This document shows positions 18,491 through 28,792 of a DNA stretch of 64,000 nt, piece after piece. Origin of the DNA: Onishia taeanensis (GTDB taxonomy: Bacteria; Pseudomonadota; Gammaproteobacteria; Pseudomonadales; Halomonadaceae); contig NZ_FNCI01000016.1 of NCBI RefSeq assembly GCF_900100755.1, forward strand, positions 1-64,000, read 5' to 3'. Position 1 is the first letter of the stretch, and each line of letters starts with the position of its first letter. A program made the translations under genes and the position numbers. Below the pieces are notes generated by a model. It ran no database searches and was not told the origin of the DNA. It saw only the letters and a program-made list of their open reading frames with translations.

Positions 18491-19819
18491 GTGCCCGTAT
18501 CGGATACTGTGAGCGAATCCTTGGGGCGTCGATTATGGCGTCAGACATGGCCGATGGCCATTGGTGTGATGGCCCTACTGGGTTTCCAGCTCGTCGATAG
18601 TGCCTTTATCGCCCGGCTGGGCACGGCGCCCCTGGCCGCGCAGTCGTTTACCTTCCCGCTGTCTTTTCTGATCATCGGCGTCCAGGTCGGGCTGGGGATC
18701 GCCATTGCGGCCCAGCTGTCACGGGTGCTGGGGGCTGGTGAGCAACAACGTGCCAGACGCCTGGGTAGTCTGGTGCTGGTGGTAGCCGGCTGCGTGATTG
18801 CGCTGTTGGCGCTATTGCTGTGGGCCCTTCAGGATCAGTTGTTTCCCTTGCTTGGGGCAGAGGCCGACAGCCTTTCCTTGATCCGCTCCTATTGGGGGCC
18901 TCAGCTTCTGGCGGCCTGGCTAGGGGCCTTGGTCTACTTCGGCTATAGCCTCTTTCGAGCCCACGGCGACACTCGCTTGCCGGGCAAGCTGATGGTGGTG
19001 ACGAGCCTGATCAACCTCGTGCTCGATCCGCTACTTATCTTCGGCGTGGGTGGCTGGGATGGCCTGGGCCTTCCCGGCGCGGCCTGGGCGACCGTGCTCG
19101 CTTTCGGCGGCGGGCTGCTGCTGCTGACGCGCCGTCTTGCATGTCGGGACTGGTTGTCCTGGCAGGGGCTTTTTGCCGAGACTCGCCGCTCGGCGCCGGG
19201 ATTCGTCGGCATCGCTGCGCCGGCCATGGTCAGCCAACTGATGCCGCCCCTGGCAGCGATGCTGTCCACTCGCATTGTCGCAACCCTCGGCGAGGCCAGC
19301 GTGGCAGCCTGGGGCCTGGCCAGTCGCTTGGAAACGGTATCGCTGATGCTGGTGCTGGCGTTGACCATGTCGCTGCCACCCTGGTTGGGGAGATGTCATG
19401 GCGCTGGCGATGGCGAGACCATTCGCCGCCTAATGCGCCTGGCGGCTAGGGTGATCATTGGCTGGCAGCTGGTGTTGGGTCTGTTGCTGGCCTTGGCGGC
19501 ACCCTGGGTGGCACTCCTGCTATCGGGCAACCCGGAGGTCCGTGATGACCTGGCCATGCTGATTCGCTTCTTGTTGCCAAGCTACGCCTTCTTGGGTCTG
19601 TGCATGGTGGTGGTGTCTGCGGGCAATGCCCTGGGCTGGCCGCTGGGAGCGATGCTGATGTCGGGCATTCGCCTGTTCGTCTGCTATCTTCCCTGCCTGT
19701 GGTTAGGCAGCCAGCTTGGTGGAATGGTGGGGCTGGCCGTGGGCGCGGCCATGGGTAATGTTCTGGCCGGTATGCTCGCCTGGTGGTTATATCGGCAGCG
19801 ACGCCCGTCGCTAGCATGA
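18491..19819 (+). CDS. MATE family multidrug efflux protein
   Basis: The 442-residue protein has about twelve membrane helices and the MATE pattern: an N-terminal bundle with WPMAIGVMALLGFQLVDSAFIARLG, and a second bundle starting near GFVGIAAPAMVSQLMPPLAAM. MATE proteins export cationic drugs or metabolites against Na+ or H+. The GTG start is supported by a perfect AGGAGG at 18481-18486. It is a monocistronic gene between the c-di-GMP protein and dadA. NorM and DinF subtypes cannot be separated here. Confidence 0.9.
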   Translation: MPVSDTVSESLGRRLWRQTWPMAIGVMALLGFQLVDSAFIARLGTAPLAAQSFTFPLSFLIIGVQVGLGIAIAAQLSRVLGAGEQQRARRLGSLVLVVAGCVIALLALLLWALQDQLFPLLGAEADSLSLIRSYWGPQLLAAWLGALVYFGYSLFRAHGDTRLPGKLMVVTSLINLVLDPLLIFGVGGWDGLGLPGAAWATVLAFGGGLLLLTRRLACRDWLSWQGLFAETRRSAPGFVGIAAPAMVSQLMPPLAAMLSTRIVATLGEASVAAWGLASRLETVSLMLVLALTMSLPPWLGRCHGAGDGETIRRLMRLAARVIIGWQLVLGLLLALAAPWVALLLSGNPEVRDDLAMLIRFLLPSYAFLGLCMVVVSAGNALGWPLGAMLMSGIRLFVCYLPCLWLGSQLGGMVGLAVGAAMGNVLAGMLAWWLYRQRRPSLA

Positions 19820-20061
19820 TGGCAGTCTTATTTTCTTTTTAATGTCTTTTCTTGGGGGTTGTCTCTGATTTTTTGGCTTAATTTTGGTTTTTAACTCCGG
19901 TTTTTCTTCTTTATTCGGAATATTTTTCTTAATAACCTCCTCTATACTCGTGCCTTTCGTCAGCGTGGCTGACAATGCGTGCCTCGTGGGACCTCGGGAC
20001 AGCCATGAGGCGCTGCATATCCAACCAAAGCAACAAGACAGCAATAAGAAGGGGAGAGGCA

Positions 20062-21321
20062 ATGAAGGTCGTCGTGCTCGGCAGCGGTGTGGTTGGTGTC
20101 ACCAGTGCGTACTATCTGGCACGCCAGGGCCATGAGGTGACAGTGGTCGATCGCCAGGACGCACCGGCCATGGAGACCAGCTACGGCAATGCCGGCCAGG
20201 TCTCGTTCGGCTTTTCCTCTCCCTGGGCGGCACCCGGCATACCCCAGAAGGCCATGAAGTGGATGTTCCAGGAGCATGCGCCGCTCAAGATCCAGCCCAA
20301 GCCCGATCCGACCATGGCGCGCTTCATGATGCAGATGTTCAAGAACTGCACCCCCGATCGCTATGCGGTCAACAAGGAGCGCATGGTCCGCGTCGCCGAG
20401 TACAGCCGTGGCTGCATCAATGCGTTACGCGAGGATACCGGGCTGCGATACGAGGATCGTCAGAAGGGGCTGTTGCAGCTGTTCCGCCACGAAAGCCAGG
20501 TCGCCGCCGTTGGCAAGGACATGCGCGTCCTCGAACAGTGTGGGGTGCGCCACAAGCTGCTCAATGCCGAGGAGATCAAGGATGTCGAGCCGGCGTTAGC
20601 CCGGGTGCCGGGCAAGTTCGTGGGTGGCCTGCATCTGCCTGACGACCAGACCGGCGACTGCCATCTCTTCACCAACCGTCTGGCCGATTACTGCCGCGAT
20701 CAGCTCGGCGTGACCTTTCGCTTCGGCGAAACCATCGAACGCTTGAAGCGCAGCGCGGACCGCATCGAATCGGTGGTGACCAGCGCAGGTGAGATCAGTG
20801 CCGATGCCTATGTGGTGTGCATGGGCAGCTTCTCCAAGTTCCTGGTCAAGGACCTGGACATTCGCCTGCCGATCTACCCGGTCAAGGGCTACAGCCTGAC
20901 CGTGCCGGTCACCGATGAGGGGGGTGCGCCGCAGTCGACGGTGATGGACGAGAGCTATAAGGTGGCGATTTCGCGCTTCGATGACCGCATCCGGGTCGGT
21001 GGTACGGCAGAGCTCGCCTCCTATGACATGAGCCTGCTCGAGAAACGCCGTGCCACCATCAGCATGGTGGTGAAGGATGTCTTCCCCGAAGGAGGCGATG
21101 TCGGGCGGGCTGAATTCTGGACCGGCCTGCGCCCCATGACGCCGGATTCCACGCCGATCATTGGCGCTACCAAGTACGACAATCTGTGGTTGAATACCGG
21201 GCACGGCACCCTGGGCTGGACCATGAGCTGTGGCAGTGCCCAGCTGCTGGCCGATCTGATGGATCGCCGTAAGCCGGAGATCGACCCGAAAGACCTGGAC
21301 GTCAGCCGCTACGCCAGCTGA
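20062..21321 (+). CDS. dadA: D-amino acid dehydrogenase small subunit
   Basis: DadA is a membrane-associated FAD enzyme that oxidises D-amino acids, chiefly D-alanine, to keto acids, feeding electrons to the respiratory chain. The 419-residue protein starts with the FAD loop VVVLGSGVVGVTSAYYLA and has SYGNAGQVSFGFSSPWAAPG and the C-terminal GLRPMTPDSTPIIG. It also has NLWLNTGHGTLGWTMSCGSA. GGGGAGAGG precedes ATG 20062; an upstream in-frame ATG at 19975 lies in the AT-rich leader and is rejected. No dadX racemase gene follows. It is convergent with the aminotransferase gene. Confidence 0.94.
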   Translation: MKVVVLGSGVVGVTSAYYLARQGHEVTVVDRQDAPAMETSYGNAGQVSFGFSSPWAAPGIPQKAMKWMFQEHAPLKIQPKPDPTMARFMMQMFKNCTPDRYAVNKERMVRVAEYSRGCINALREDTGLRYEDRQKGLLQLFRHESQVAAVGKDMRVLEQCGVRHKLLNAEEIKDVEPALARVPGKFVGGLHLPDDQTGDCHLFTNRLADYCRDQLGVTFRFGETIERLKRSADRIESVVTSAGEISADAYVVCMGSFSKFLVKDLDIRLPIYPVKGYSLTVPVTDEGGAPQSTVMDESYKVAISRFDDRIRVGGTAELASYDMSLLEKRRATISMVVKDVFPEGGDVGRAEFWTGLRPMTPDSTPIIGATKYDNLWLNTGHGTLGWTMSCGSAQLLADLMDRRKPEIDPKDLDVSRYAS

Positions 21322-21341
21322 TTGCCCCCTGCGGGAAGCTT

Positions 21342-21375
21342 ACCGCCCCGTCGGCATCGCCGGCGGGGCGGTTTG
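21342..21375 (+). terminator. Hairpin terminator after dadA
   Basis: ACCGCCCCG (21342-21350) pairs with CGGGGCGGT (21364-21372), followed by TTTG. The strong stem and short T-run suggest a moderate terminator. Confidence 0.6.
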
Positions 21376-21406
21376 TCGTTCTAAGGGAATAGGTGGGGCA
21401 GAACGC

Positions 21407-21438
21407 AGCACGCCCGGGACATCCGTCCCGGGCGTGCT
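21407..21438 (-). terminator. Strong hairpin at the 3' end of the aminotransferase gene
   Basis: A perfect 14-bp stem (21407-21420 with 21425-21438, loop ATCC) lies between convergent dadA and the aminotransferase gene. Neither side has a T-run, so it may act as an mRNA 3'-end stabiliser or a transcription barrier rather than a classical terminator. Confidence 0.5.
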
Positions 21439-21470
21439 GGTGTGGCGGGTGGTGTTTGTTCAGGCTTAGC

Positions 21471-22658
21471 CTAGTTGACCGCGGCGAAGGCCTTGGCCAG
21501 ATACGGCAGGTTCCCGTCGGAGAAGCCGGCCACGTTGGCCCGACCCGAGCGAACCATGTAGATGCCGAACTCGTCACGCAGCTGGTCGACCTGTTCCGGG
21601 CTCAGGCCCGTGTAAGAGAACATGCCGCGCTGCTCGCCGACACAGGCAAACTTCTCGGCCAGGCCATGAGGCTTGAGGGCCTCGACGAAGTCGCGGCGCA
21701 GGCCGTTGATACGATCGCGCATCTCGGTCAGCTCCTCGCGCCACACCGCGGCAAGCTCGGCCGATTCGAGAATCTCAGTGACGATGGCACCGCCGTGAGC
21801 GGGCGGGTTGGAGTAGTTCTCGCGGGCCACGATGGCAATTTGCGAGCGGACGTTCTCCATCTGCTCATGGTTCTTGGCGATTGCGATCAGGGCACCGGTG
21901 CGCTCACGGTAGATGCCGAAGTTCTTGGAGCAAGAACTGGTGATCAGCACCTCGTCGAGGCTCTCGGCGAGTAGGCGCGCGCCATAGGCGTCTTCCTCCA
22001 GGCCTTCACCAAAGCCCTGATAGGCGAAGTCGACCAGCGGCAGCAGTTCGCGTTCCTGGACCACCTCCAGCACCTGCTGCCACTGCTCGCGGGACAGGTC
22101 GAAGCCGGACGGGTTGTGGCAGCAAGCGTGCAGGACCACCACGTCACCGACCGGAATCTCCTTCAGCGCCGCCAACATGCCAGGGAAGTCCAGGCGGTTC
22201 TCGGCATCGACGTAGGGATACTTGCCAAGCTCGAGGCCGGCGGCCTGGAAGATGCCCAGGTGGTTCGGCCAAGTAGGGTCGCTGACCCAGATGCCACGCC
22301 CCGGCAGCTGGGTGCGAATGAAGTCCGCAGCCAGACGCAGGGCGCCGGTGCCGCCGGGCGACTGGGTCGCGCTGGCGCGCTTTGCGGCCAGCACCGGGGA
22401 GGCTTCGCCCAGCACCATGGGCAGGATGACCTTGCCGTAGCGCGGATCACCGTGAGAGCCGATATAGCTTTTGGTGGTCTCGTTCTTCAGCAGCAGGGCC
22501 TCGGCCTCCTTGACGGCCCGCATCACGGGCGTAGTGCCGGCGGCATCCCGGTAGACCCCGACGCCCAGATCGACCTTCTGGGGGTTGGTGTCGTTGTTGA
22601 AGGCTTCGATCAACCCGAGGATCGCGTCCCCGGGCACCCGCTGAATCTGCTCGAACAT
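21471..22658 (-). CDS. phhC: Aromatic amino acid aminotransferase (PhhC-like)
   Basis: This 395-residue class I aminotransferase converts tyrosine or phenylalanine with 2-oxoglutarate to the keto acid and glutamate. The PLP lysine is K245 in SSCSKNFGIYRERTGAL; LGVGVYRD and CCHNPSGFDL are also typical of the AspC/TyrB group. ATG 22658 begins MFEQIQRVPGDAI and lies one base after the phhB stop, giving tight coupling. AspC cannot be told from TyrB by motifs, but the operon phhA-phhB-phhC points to tyrosine transamination. Confidence 0.9.
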   Translation of the reverse strand: MFEQIQRVPGDAILGLIEAFNNDTNPQKVDLGVGVYRDAAGTTPVMRAVKEAEALLLKNETTKSYIGSHGDPRYGKVILPMVLGEASPVLAAKRASATQSPGGTGALRLAADFIRTQLPGRGIWVSDPTWPNHLGIFQAAGLELGKYPYVDAENRLDFPGMLAALKEIPVGDVVVLHACCHNPSGFDLSREQWQQVLEVVQERELLPLVDFAYQGFGEGLEEDAYGARLLAESLDEVLITSSCSKNFGIYRERTGALIAIAKNHEQMENVRSQIAIVARENYSNPPAHGGAIVTEILESAELAAVWREELTEMRDRINGLRRDFVEALKPHGLAEKFACVGEQRGMFSYTGLSPEQVDQLRDEFGIYMVRSGRANVAGFSDGNLPYLAKAFAAVN

Positions 22659-22659
22659 T

Positions 22660-22998
22660 TTAGGCTGCAACCTCGTCGGTTCTGGCGGCTAGGATGAAAT
22701 CGTTCTTGTGCAGGCCCTTCATTTCATGTGACCACCAAGTCACAGTGACCTTGCCCCATTCGGTAAGAAGCGCGGGATGGTGACCGGCTTCCTCGGCAAT
22801 ATCGCCGACCCGATTGGTAAAGGCGAGGGCCTGCTTGAAATTGCGGAACTTGAAGACACGTTCCAATTGCATGATGCCATCGCGGTCGATGATCTGCCAC
22901 TCGGGAATCTGCTGGCCAAGCGTCTCGATTTCGCTGTCGGTGACGTGGGGCGCATCCCAGCTACAGGCTTCACACTGCTGTTTGGATAGATCGCTCAT
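22660..22998 (-). CDS. phhB: Pterin-4a-carbinolamine dehydratase
   Basis: PhhB dehydrates 4a-hydroxytetrahydropterin made by PhhA and so recycles the pterin cofactor. The 112-residue protein has the signature [13 protein letters not shown] and a later [14 protein letters not shown]. The start at 22998 ([12 protein letters not shown]) has GAGGATTT upstream; an earlier in-frame start would include the hexamer repeat tract and is rejected. It lies between phhA (121-base gap) and the aminotransferase. Confidence 0.94.
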   Translation of the reverse strand: MSDLSKQQCEACSWDAPHVTDSEIETLGQQIPEWQIIDRDGIMQLERVFKFRNFKQALAFTNRVGDIAEEAGHHPALLTEWGKVTVTWWSHEMKGLHKNDFILAARTDEVAA

Positions 22999-23072
22999 GG
23001 GGAAATCCTCAGGGGTTGGATAATAATGGGTGGATGGAGGCGTCAGAATGGCATCGAATCGGCCAGTCTCTT

Positions 23073-23102
23073 TCAAGCTCAAGCTCAAGCTCAATTTCAA
23101 GC
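23073..23102. repeat. TCAAGC hexamer tandem repeat
   Basis: Five hexamers in tandem, three exact TCAAGC copies, then TCAATT and a final TCAAGC, lie in the phhA-phhB gap. The tract resembles the GAAGCTTGAAG-type low-complexity sequence found between ureD and ureA in this window. Confidence 0.7.
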
Positions 23103-23118
23103 ATCGGACTGGCAATGA

Positions 23119-23943
23119 TCAGGCACCAACGACTTTGGGCTTGGGCGGAAACTTGGGCTCATGCAGGCCCAGCGCCATGGCGCGATGCACCAGTGCCATG
23201 ATGTCCTGCTGAGAAAGGTCGTGCAGGGTCTCGAGATCGTCAAGCACATAATAGAGCGGCTGCAGGATGTCGATACGGTAGGGCGTGCGCAGCGCCTCCA
23301 GGGCATCGAAGGCATGATGTTCCGGCGTCTCGGACAGGGCGTGGACGGTCTCCTTGGGCGAGGAAATGATGCCACCGCCGTAGATGCGTCGCCCCTGCGG
23401 GGTATCGACTAGGCCGAATTCCACCGTCATCCAGTAAAGTCGCGCCAGGTAGACCCGCTCCTTGGGACTGGCCGCCAGGCCGAGTTTGCCGTAGGTGGCA
23501 GTGAAGTCGGCGAAGGCCGGATTGGTCAGCATCGGGCAGTGGCCGAAGATCTCGTGGAAGATATCCGGTTCTTGAAGGTAATCCAGCTCCTCCGGCGTGC
23601 GGATGAAGGTGGCGACCGGGAAGCGGCGATGGGCGAGCAGCTCGAAGAAGGTATCGAACGGAATGAGCGCTGGCACCTGGGCGGTTTGCCACCCGGTGGT
23701 GGCCTCGAGCACCCGGTCGATTTCGGCGAGCTGGGGGATTCGGGTCTCGGGTAGGGCCAGGCGTTCCATGCCGTCGAGGTACTCCTGACAGACCCGGTTC
23801 TCAAGGATCGGCAGCTGGCGCTGCATCAGGGTCTGCCAGGTGGCGTGCTCCTGGTCACTGTAGGCGATGTGGCCTTGGGCATCGGGCATTCGCGCCTGAT
23901 ACTGGCTCGTCTTGGCGGCGATCGGTTGGGTCTGCGTAGCCAT
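23119..23943 (-). CDS. phhA: Phenylalanine 4-monooxygenase
   Basis: PhhA hydroxylates phenylalanine to tyrosine with tetrahydropterin, O2 and non-heme iron. The 274-residue bacterial form shows the iron ligands H130 and H135 in IFHEIFGHCPML and E175 in WMTVEFGL. It also has the upstream TFIRTPEELDYLQEPD. It is first in the operon phhA-phhB-phhC and is divergent from phhR. A TyrR-type palindrome (24100-24123) lies about 160 bases upstream of the start, which fits activation by PhhR. Confidence 0.96.
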   Translation of the reverse strand: MATQTQPIAAKTSQYQARMPDAQGHIAYSDQEHATWQTLMQRQLPILENRVCQEYLDGMERLALPETRIPQLAEIDRVLEATTGWQTAQVPALIPFDTFFELLAHRRFPVATFIRTPEELDYLQEPDIFHEIFGHCPMLTNPAFADFTATYGKLGLAASPKERVYLARLYWMTVEFGLVDTPQGRRIYGGGIISSPKETVHALSETPEHHAFDALEALRTPYRIDILQPLYYVLDDLETLHDLSQQDIMALVHRAMALGLHEPKFPPKPKVVGA

Positions 23944-24099
23944 ACAGCAGTCTCCGGTTGGCGTGCTTTTGTTATTGATCGTTTCGGGCCGTCGCGAAAG
24001 GCGCGGTAGTGCCTTGTGCTTATTTCTCCTCTCAGTCTATGAGAGCCGGGATTGAAGAGACGTCGCTTTTATGGCGCTTGATCACCTGGCGGAGCCTAA

Positions 24100-24123
24100 A
24101 ATCGTAAAGAAAAGTTTACGATT
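24100..24123. promoter_or_regulatory. Perfect TyrR/PhhR box between phhA and phhR
   Basis: AATCGTAAA (24100-24108) and TTTACGATT (24115-24123) form a perfect inverted repeat with a 6-base spacer. The core CGTAAA-N6-TTTACG closely matches the TyrR consensus TGTAAA-N6-TTTACA. It is the probable PhhR activator site for the phh operon. Confidence 0.8.
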
Positions 24124-24185
24124 GAGTGCTTGAGGCGTCATGAAATCGTCGCTGCTGCTGGTTCATGGTCTTGAGACGGGGTAGG

Positions 24186-24203
24186 TGTCACGTTAGCTTT
24201 ACA
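24186..24203. promoter_or_regulatory. Weaker TyrR/PhhR box near phhR
   Basis: TGTCAC-N6-TTTACA fits the TyrR consensus in 10 of 12 core positions, with the right half perfect. It lies 100 bases before the phhR start and may serve autoregulation or act with the perfect box 63 bases away. Confidence 0.55.
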
Positions 24204-24303
24204 GATCAGTCACGCCGTCTTGACGCCCACGTGGCCCGGTGACGTCATGTCGCGCCACCAGGACGCCGCTACCTTGATCAGGGATTCATACCGAGATACC
24301 GCC

Positions 24304-25866
<1,563 letters not shown>

Positions 25867-25874
25867 GCGACCGA

Positions 25875-26882
25875 TCAGCCCTCGCGTTGCCTGACCGATT
25901 CGCGTAGCACCAGCCGCGGCGGCAGGGCGGTTAACGGCGCGAAGGGCCGTTGGTGCTCCAGCCGGTCGATAAGCTGGGCGATCGCGGTGGCGCCCAGCTC
26001 GTAGATGGGCTGATGAATCGTGGTCAGGGCGGGGCAGGTATAGCGCCCGACGTCGATGTCGTCGTAGCCGATCACGGACAGCTTGTCCGGCACGCTGAGG
26101 CCCGCCTCGTGGGCGGCGCGAATGGCGCCGATGGCGACTAGGTCGTTGAAGGCGAACACCGCCTGGGGTGGCTGACCCTTTTCAAGCAGCTCGCGCATGG
26201 CGGCATGGCCGCCATCGGCCAGCAGGTTGGTGGCAATGATGCGCCCGGTCGGCAAGGCAAGGCCTGCATCCTCGCAGGCGCCCAGCGCGCCGCCTAGGCG
26301 CTCTTGGGATCGCGGGTGGTTGGCGGGGCCGGTGAGCAGGGCGATATCTTCGAGGCCTTGGGCGAGCAGATGCTCGATGGCGAGCCGTGCGCCCAGGCGG
26401 GAATCATCGTTGACCACGGCGATATCCGGGCGCGGGGCCGTGGCCGCATCCAGCATGACCGTGGGCAGGGTCTGCAGGTGCAGAGCCTCGAGAAAGCCGG
26501 GGCCGTTGCGTGAGGTCATCACGATCAGCCCGTCGATACGGCGCTCCAGAAGGGTCCGGAGGTAGGCCACCTGCTTGTCGTCGACGTCGTCGGCATTGCA
26601 CAGCATCAGGCTGTAGCCGCAGTCGAAACAGTGGTCCTCGACGCCGCGAATGAGCGCCGAGAAGAAAGGATTGTCGGCACTGGTCACGATCATGCCGATG
26701 GTGCGACTACGCCTGGATTGCAGCGAGCGCGCAATGGTATCCGGGCGATAGCCGAGCTCCGCGATGGCCCGTTGCACCCGCTGGCGGGTCGCGGGTGCAA
26801 CGGCGCGGCTCTGGTTGACCACGTGGGAGACGGTGGTGATCGACACCCCCGCCAGCTTTGCCACGTCCTTCAGTCGAGCCAT
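25875..26882 (-). CDS. rbsR: LacI-family ribose operon repressor
   Basis: The 335-residue protein has a LacI HTH at the start (RLKDVAKLAGVSITTVSHVVNQ, residues 3-24) with the hinge TIARSLQSRRSRTIGMI, and a periplasmic-binding-like effector domain (about 60-330). It is the last gene of the rbs operon, 9 bases after rbsB. The operon carries a perfect palindromic LacI-type site at 30774-30789, so RbsR probably represses its own operon and releases it with ribose. Assignment to ribose comes from context. Confidence 0.88.
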   Translation of the reverse strand: MARLKDVAKLAGVSITTVSHVVNQSRAVAPATRQRVQRAIAELGYRPDTIARSLQSRRSRTIGMIVTSADNPFFSALIRGVEDHCFDCGYSLMLCNADDVDDKQVAYLRTLLERRIDGLIVMTSRNGPGFLEALHLQTLPTVMLDAATAPRPDIAVVNDDSRLGARLAIEHLLAQGLEDIALLTGPANHPRSQERLGGALGACEDAGLALPTGRIIATNLLADGGHAAMRELLEKGQPPQAVFAFNDLVAIGAIRAAHEAGLSVPDKLSVIGYDDIDVGRYTCPALTTIHQPIYELGATAIAQLIDRLEHQRPFAPLTALPPRLVLRESVRQREG

Positions 26883-26891
26883 GTACTCCGC

Positions 26892-27773
26892 TTATTCCTG
26901 GGTGATCAGCTTGAGCGGCACCGGGATATTGGCCTCGACGCTTTCCCCCTTGAGCAGGGCGTCGGCGGTGTTGATGCCAAGCGCCCCGATCAGCGCGGGG
27001 CGCTGAGCGATGGTGGCATCCATGAGGCCGTCTTTTACCGCCTGCACACCGGCATCGGTACCATCGAAGCCGACCAGGATGACGTCGTCCTTGCCGCTGG
27101 CCTGCAGGGCACGCTGAGCGCCGAGTGCCATTTCGTCATTCTGGGCAAACACCGCCTGGATGTCCGGATGGGCCTGAAGCAGGTTTTCCATCACGTTGAG
27201 GCCTTCGGTGCGATTGAAGTTGGCCGGCTGAGAGGCCACCAGTTCGAGGCCAGGTGCGGCTTCGATGGACGCCATGAAGCCTTCGCCGCGATCGCGGGTG
27301 GCCGAGGCACCCGGCACGCCTTCTAGCTGGACGACCTGGCCCTCGCCGCCCAACTGGTCGGCGATAAAGCCGCCGGCAAGCTGGCCGCCGGCCACGTTGT
27401 CGGACGCGATGTGTGAGGCCACGCGTCCCCCGTTGGCGCTGCGGTCCAGGGTGATCACCGGCACGTTGCGGGCATTGGCGGAGCGCACGCTGGAGACAGC
27501 GGCATCTGAGTCAGTCGGGTTCATCAGCAGCAGGTCGATGTCGCGAGACAAGGCGTCCTCGACGTTGGAGAGCTCCCGGGCAGCATCATTGCCGGAATCC
27601 AGCACGATCAGCTCGTGACCCAGGGCTTCGGCCCGCTGTTCAGCGCCTTCCTGCATGGTCACGAAGAAGGGATTATTCAACGTCGATACCACCAGGGCAA
27701 TGCGATCGGCCATGGCATTGCCGCTGAGACCGATACCAGCGGCGACGGCGGAGGCGAGTAGCAGTTTCTTCAT
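26892..27773 (-). CDS. rbsB: Ribose ABC transporter, periplasmic binding protein
   Basis: RbsB binds D-ribose in the periplasm for RbsAC. The 293-residue protein has a signal peptide (cleaved near NAMA-DRIALV) and typical RbsB blocks: STLNNPFFVTMQEGA, LLLMNPTDSDAA, VITLDRSANGG, and VFAQNDEMALGA. AGGAG lies upstream of the ATG. It sits between rbsC and rbsR. Related sugars such as xylose or allose cannot be excluded from sequence, but rbsD in the operon favours ribose. Confidence 0.93.
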   Translation of the reverse strand: MKKLLLASAVAAGIGLSGNAMADRIALVVSTLNNPFFVTMQEGAEQRAEALGHELIVLDSGNDAARELSNVEDALSRDIDLLLMNPTDSDAAVSSVRSANARNVPVITLDRSANGGRVASHIASDNVAGGQLAGGFIADQLGGEGQVVQLEGVPGASATRDRGEGFMASIEAAPGLELVASQPANFNRTEGLNVMENLLQAHPDIQAVFAQNDEMALGAQRALQASGKDDVILVGFDGTDAGVQAVKDGLMDATIAQRPALIGALGINTADALLKGESVEANIPVPLKLITQE

Positions 27774-27829
27774 GGTCTGGCTCCTAAGGTCTTGTTATGC
27801 ATATGCAGCGTGAGTGTCGTGCTGGCGTG

Positions 27830-28792
27830 TCACGACGAGTTCGACCGGCTGTCGAGCAGCACGGCCAAGAGGATGACCGCGCCCTTGGCGATCATCTGGA
27901 AATACGATGACACGCCCATGATATTGAGCGCGTTGTTGAGCACACCGATGACCAGCGCCCCGACCAGGGTGCCGAAGATGCGCCCACGCCCCCCCATCAG
28001 GCTGGTGCCCCCGATTACCACTGCGGCGATGGCGTCGAGCTCATAGCCGGTGCCGGCGGTGGGTTGGGCAGACCCCAGGCGGGCGGTCAGCACCACGCTT
28101 GCCAGCGCCGCGCAGGCCCCGGAGATCGCATAGACGCTGATCTTGATGCGGGCGACGTTGATGCCGGATAGGCGCGCCACTTTCTCGCCACCGCCCACGG
28201 CATAGACATGCCGGCCGAAACGGGTGTGATGCAGCACGCCCCAGCACAGTACGAAGACGAAGAACATCAAATAGATGGGAATGGGCACGCCCAGCCAGTA
28301 GCCGCCGCCGAGCTGCCAGAACAGGTCGGCGGCTGGGGTGGTGCCGATGGAGATCGGCCGTCCATCGGTGAAGACCAGTGCCGCCCCACGCAGTATGGTC
28401 ATGGCCACTAGCGTGACGATGAAGGCCTGGATGCGTCCGAAGGCCACGAAGGCTCCGGAAATGGCGCCAAGGCAGGCGCCGGCGGCGATAGTGCCAGGCA
28501 CGCCCACCCAGGGGGTCAGGCCCGAGGCCGTCATGGCGCCGGCGAAGGCGCCGGTCAGGGCGAGCACGGCGCCCACCGACAGGTCGATGCCGGCGGTCAG
28601 GATGACGAAGGTCACGCCCATGGCGATGATGGCGTTGATGCTCGACTGACGCAGCACGTTGAGGATGTTGTCGACGGTCAGGAAGTTGTCGCTCAGGGCG
28701 GCACTGACGATGACCAGTAGCGCAAGCGCCAGGAAGGCCTTGTTGTCGATCAACAGCCGGGTTGCGGCCTTGTTCATGGTGAGGGTACTCAT
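27830..28792 (-). CDS. rbsC: Ribose ABC transporter permease
   Basis: The 320-residue inner-membrane permease of the ABC-2 sugar (BPD_transp_2) type has about eight to ten helices. It shows INAIIAMGVTFVILTAGIDLSVG, the motif that contacts the ATPase, and AIAAVVIGGTSLMGGRGRI. Its ATG overlaps the rbsA stop (ATGA), showing translational coupling. Confidence 0.94.
   Translation of the reverse strand: MSTLTMNKAATRLLIDNKAFLALALLVIVSAALSDNFLTVDNILNVLRQSSINAIIAMGVTFVILTAGIDLSVGAVLALTGAFAGAMTASGLTPWVGVPGTIAAGACLGAISGAFVAFGRIQAFIVTLVAMTILRGAALVFTDGRPISIGTTPAADLFWQLGGGYWLGVPIPIYLMFFVFVLCWGVLHHTRFGRHVYAVGGGEKVARLSGINVARIKISVYAISGACAALASVVLTARLGSAQPTAGTGYELDAIAAVVIGGTSLMGGRGRIFGTLVGALVIGVLNNALNIMGVSSYFQMIAKGAVILLAVLLDSRSNSS

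Larger units (their letters stand above)
23944..24303. other. phhA-phhR divergent control region
   Basis: This 360-base region between the phhA and phhR starts contains two TyrR-type boxes, a perfect one at 24100-24123 and a weaker one at 24186-24203. I searched for a sigma-54 GG-N10-GC pattern on the phhA strand and found none with a good match. No gene is seen here. Confidence 0.6.

Noticed and set aside
23944-24120. Sigma-54 promoter for phhA
   Set aside because: PhhR regulators can act with sigma-54, but I could not find GG-N10-GC with acceptable flanks on the minus strand here.
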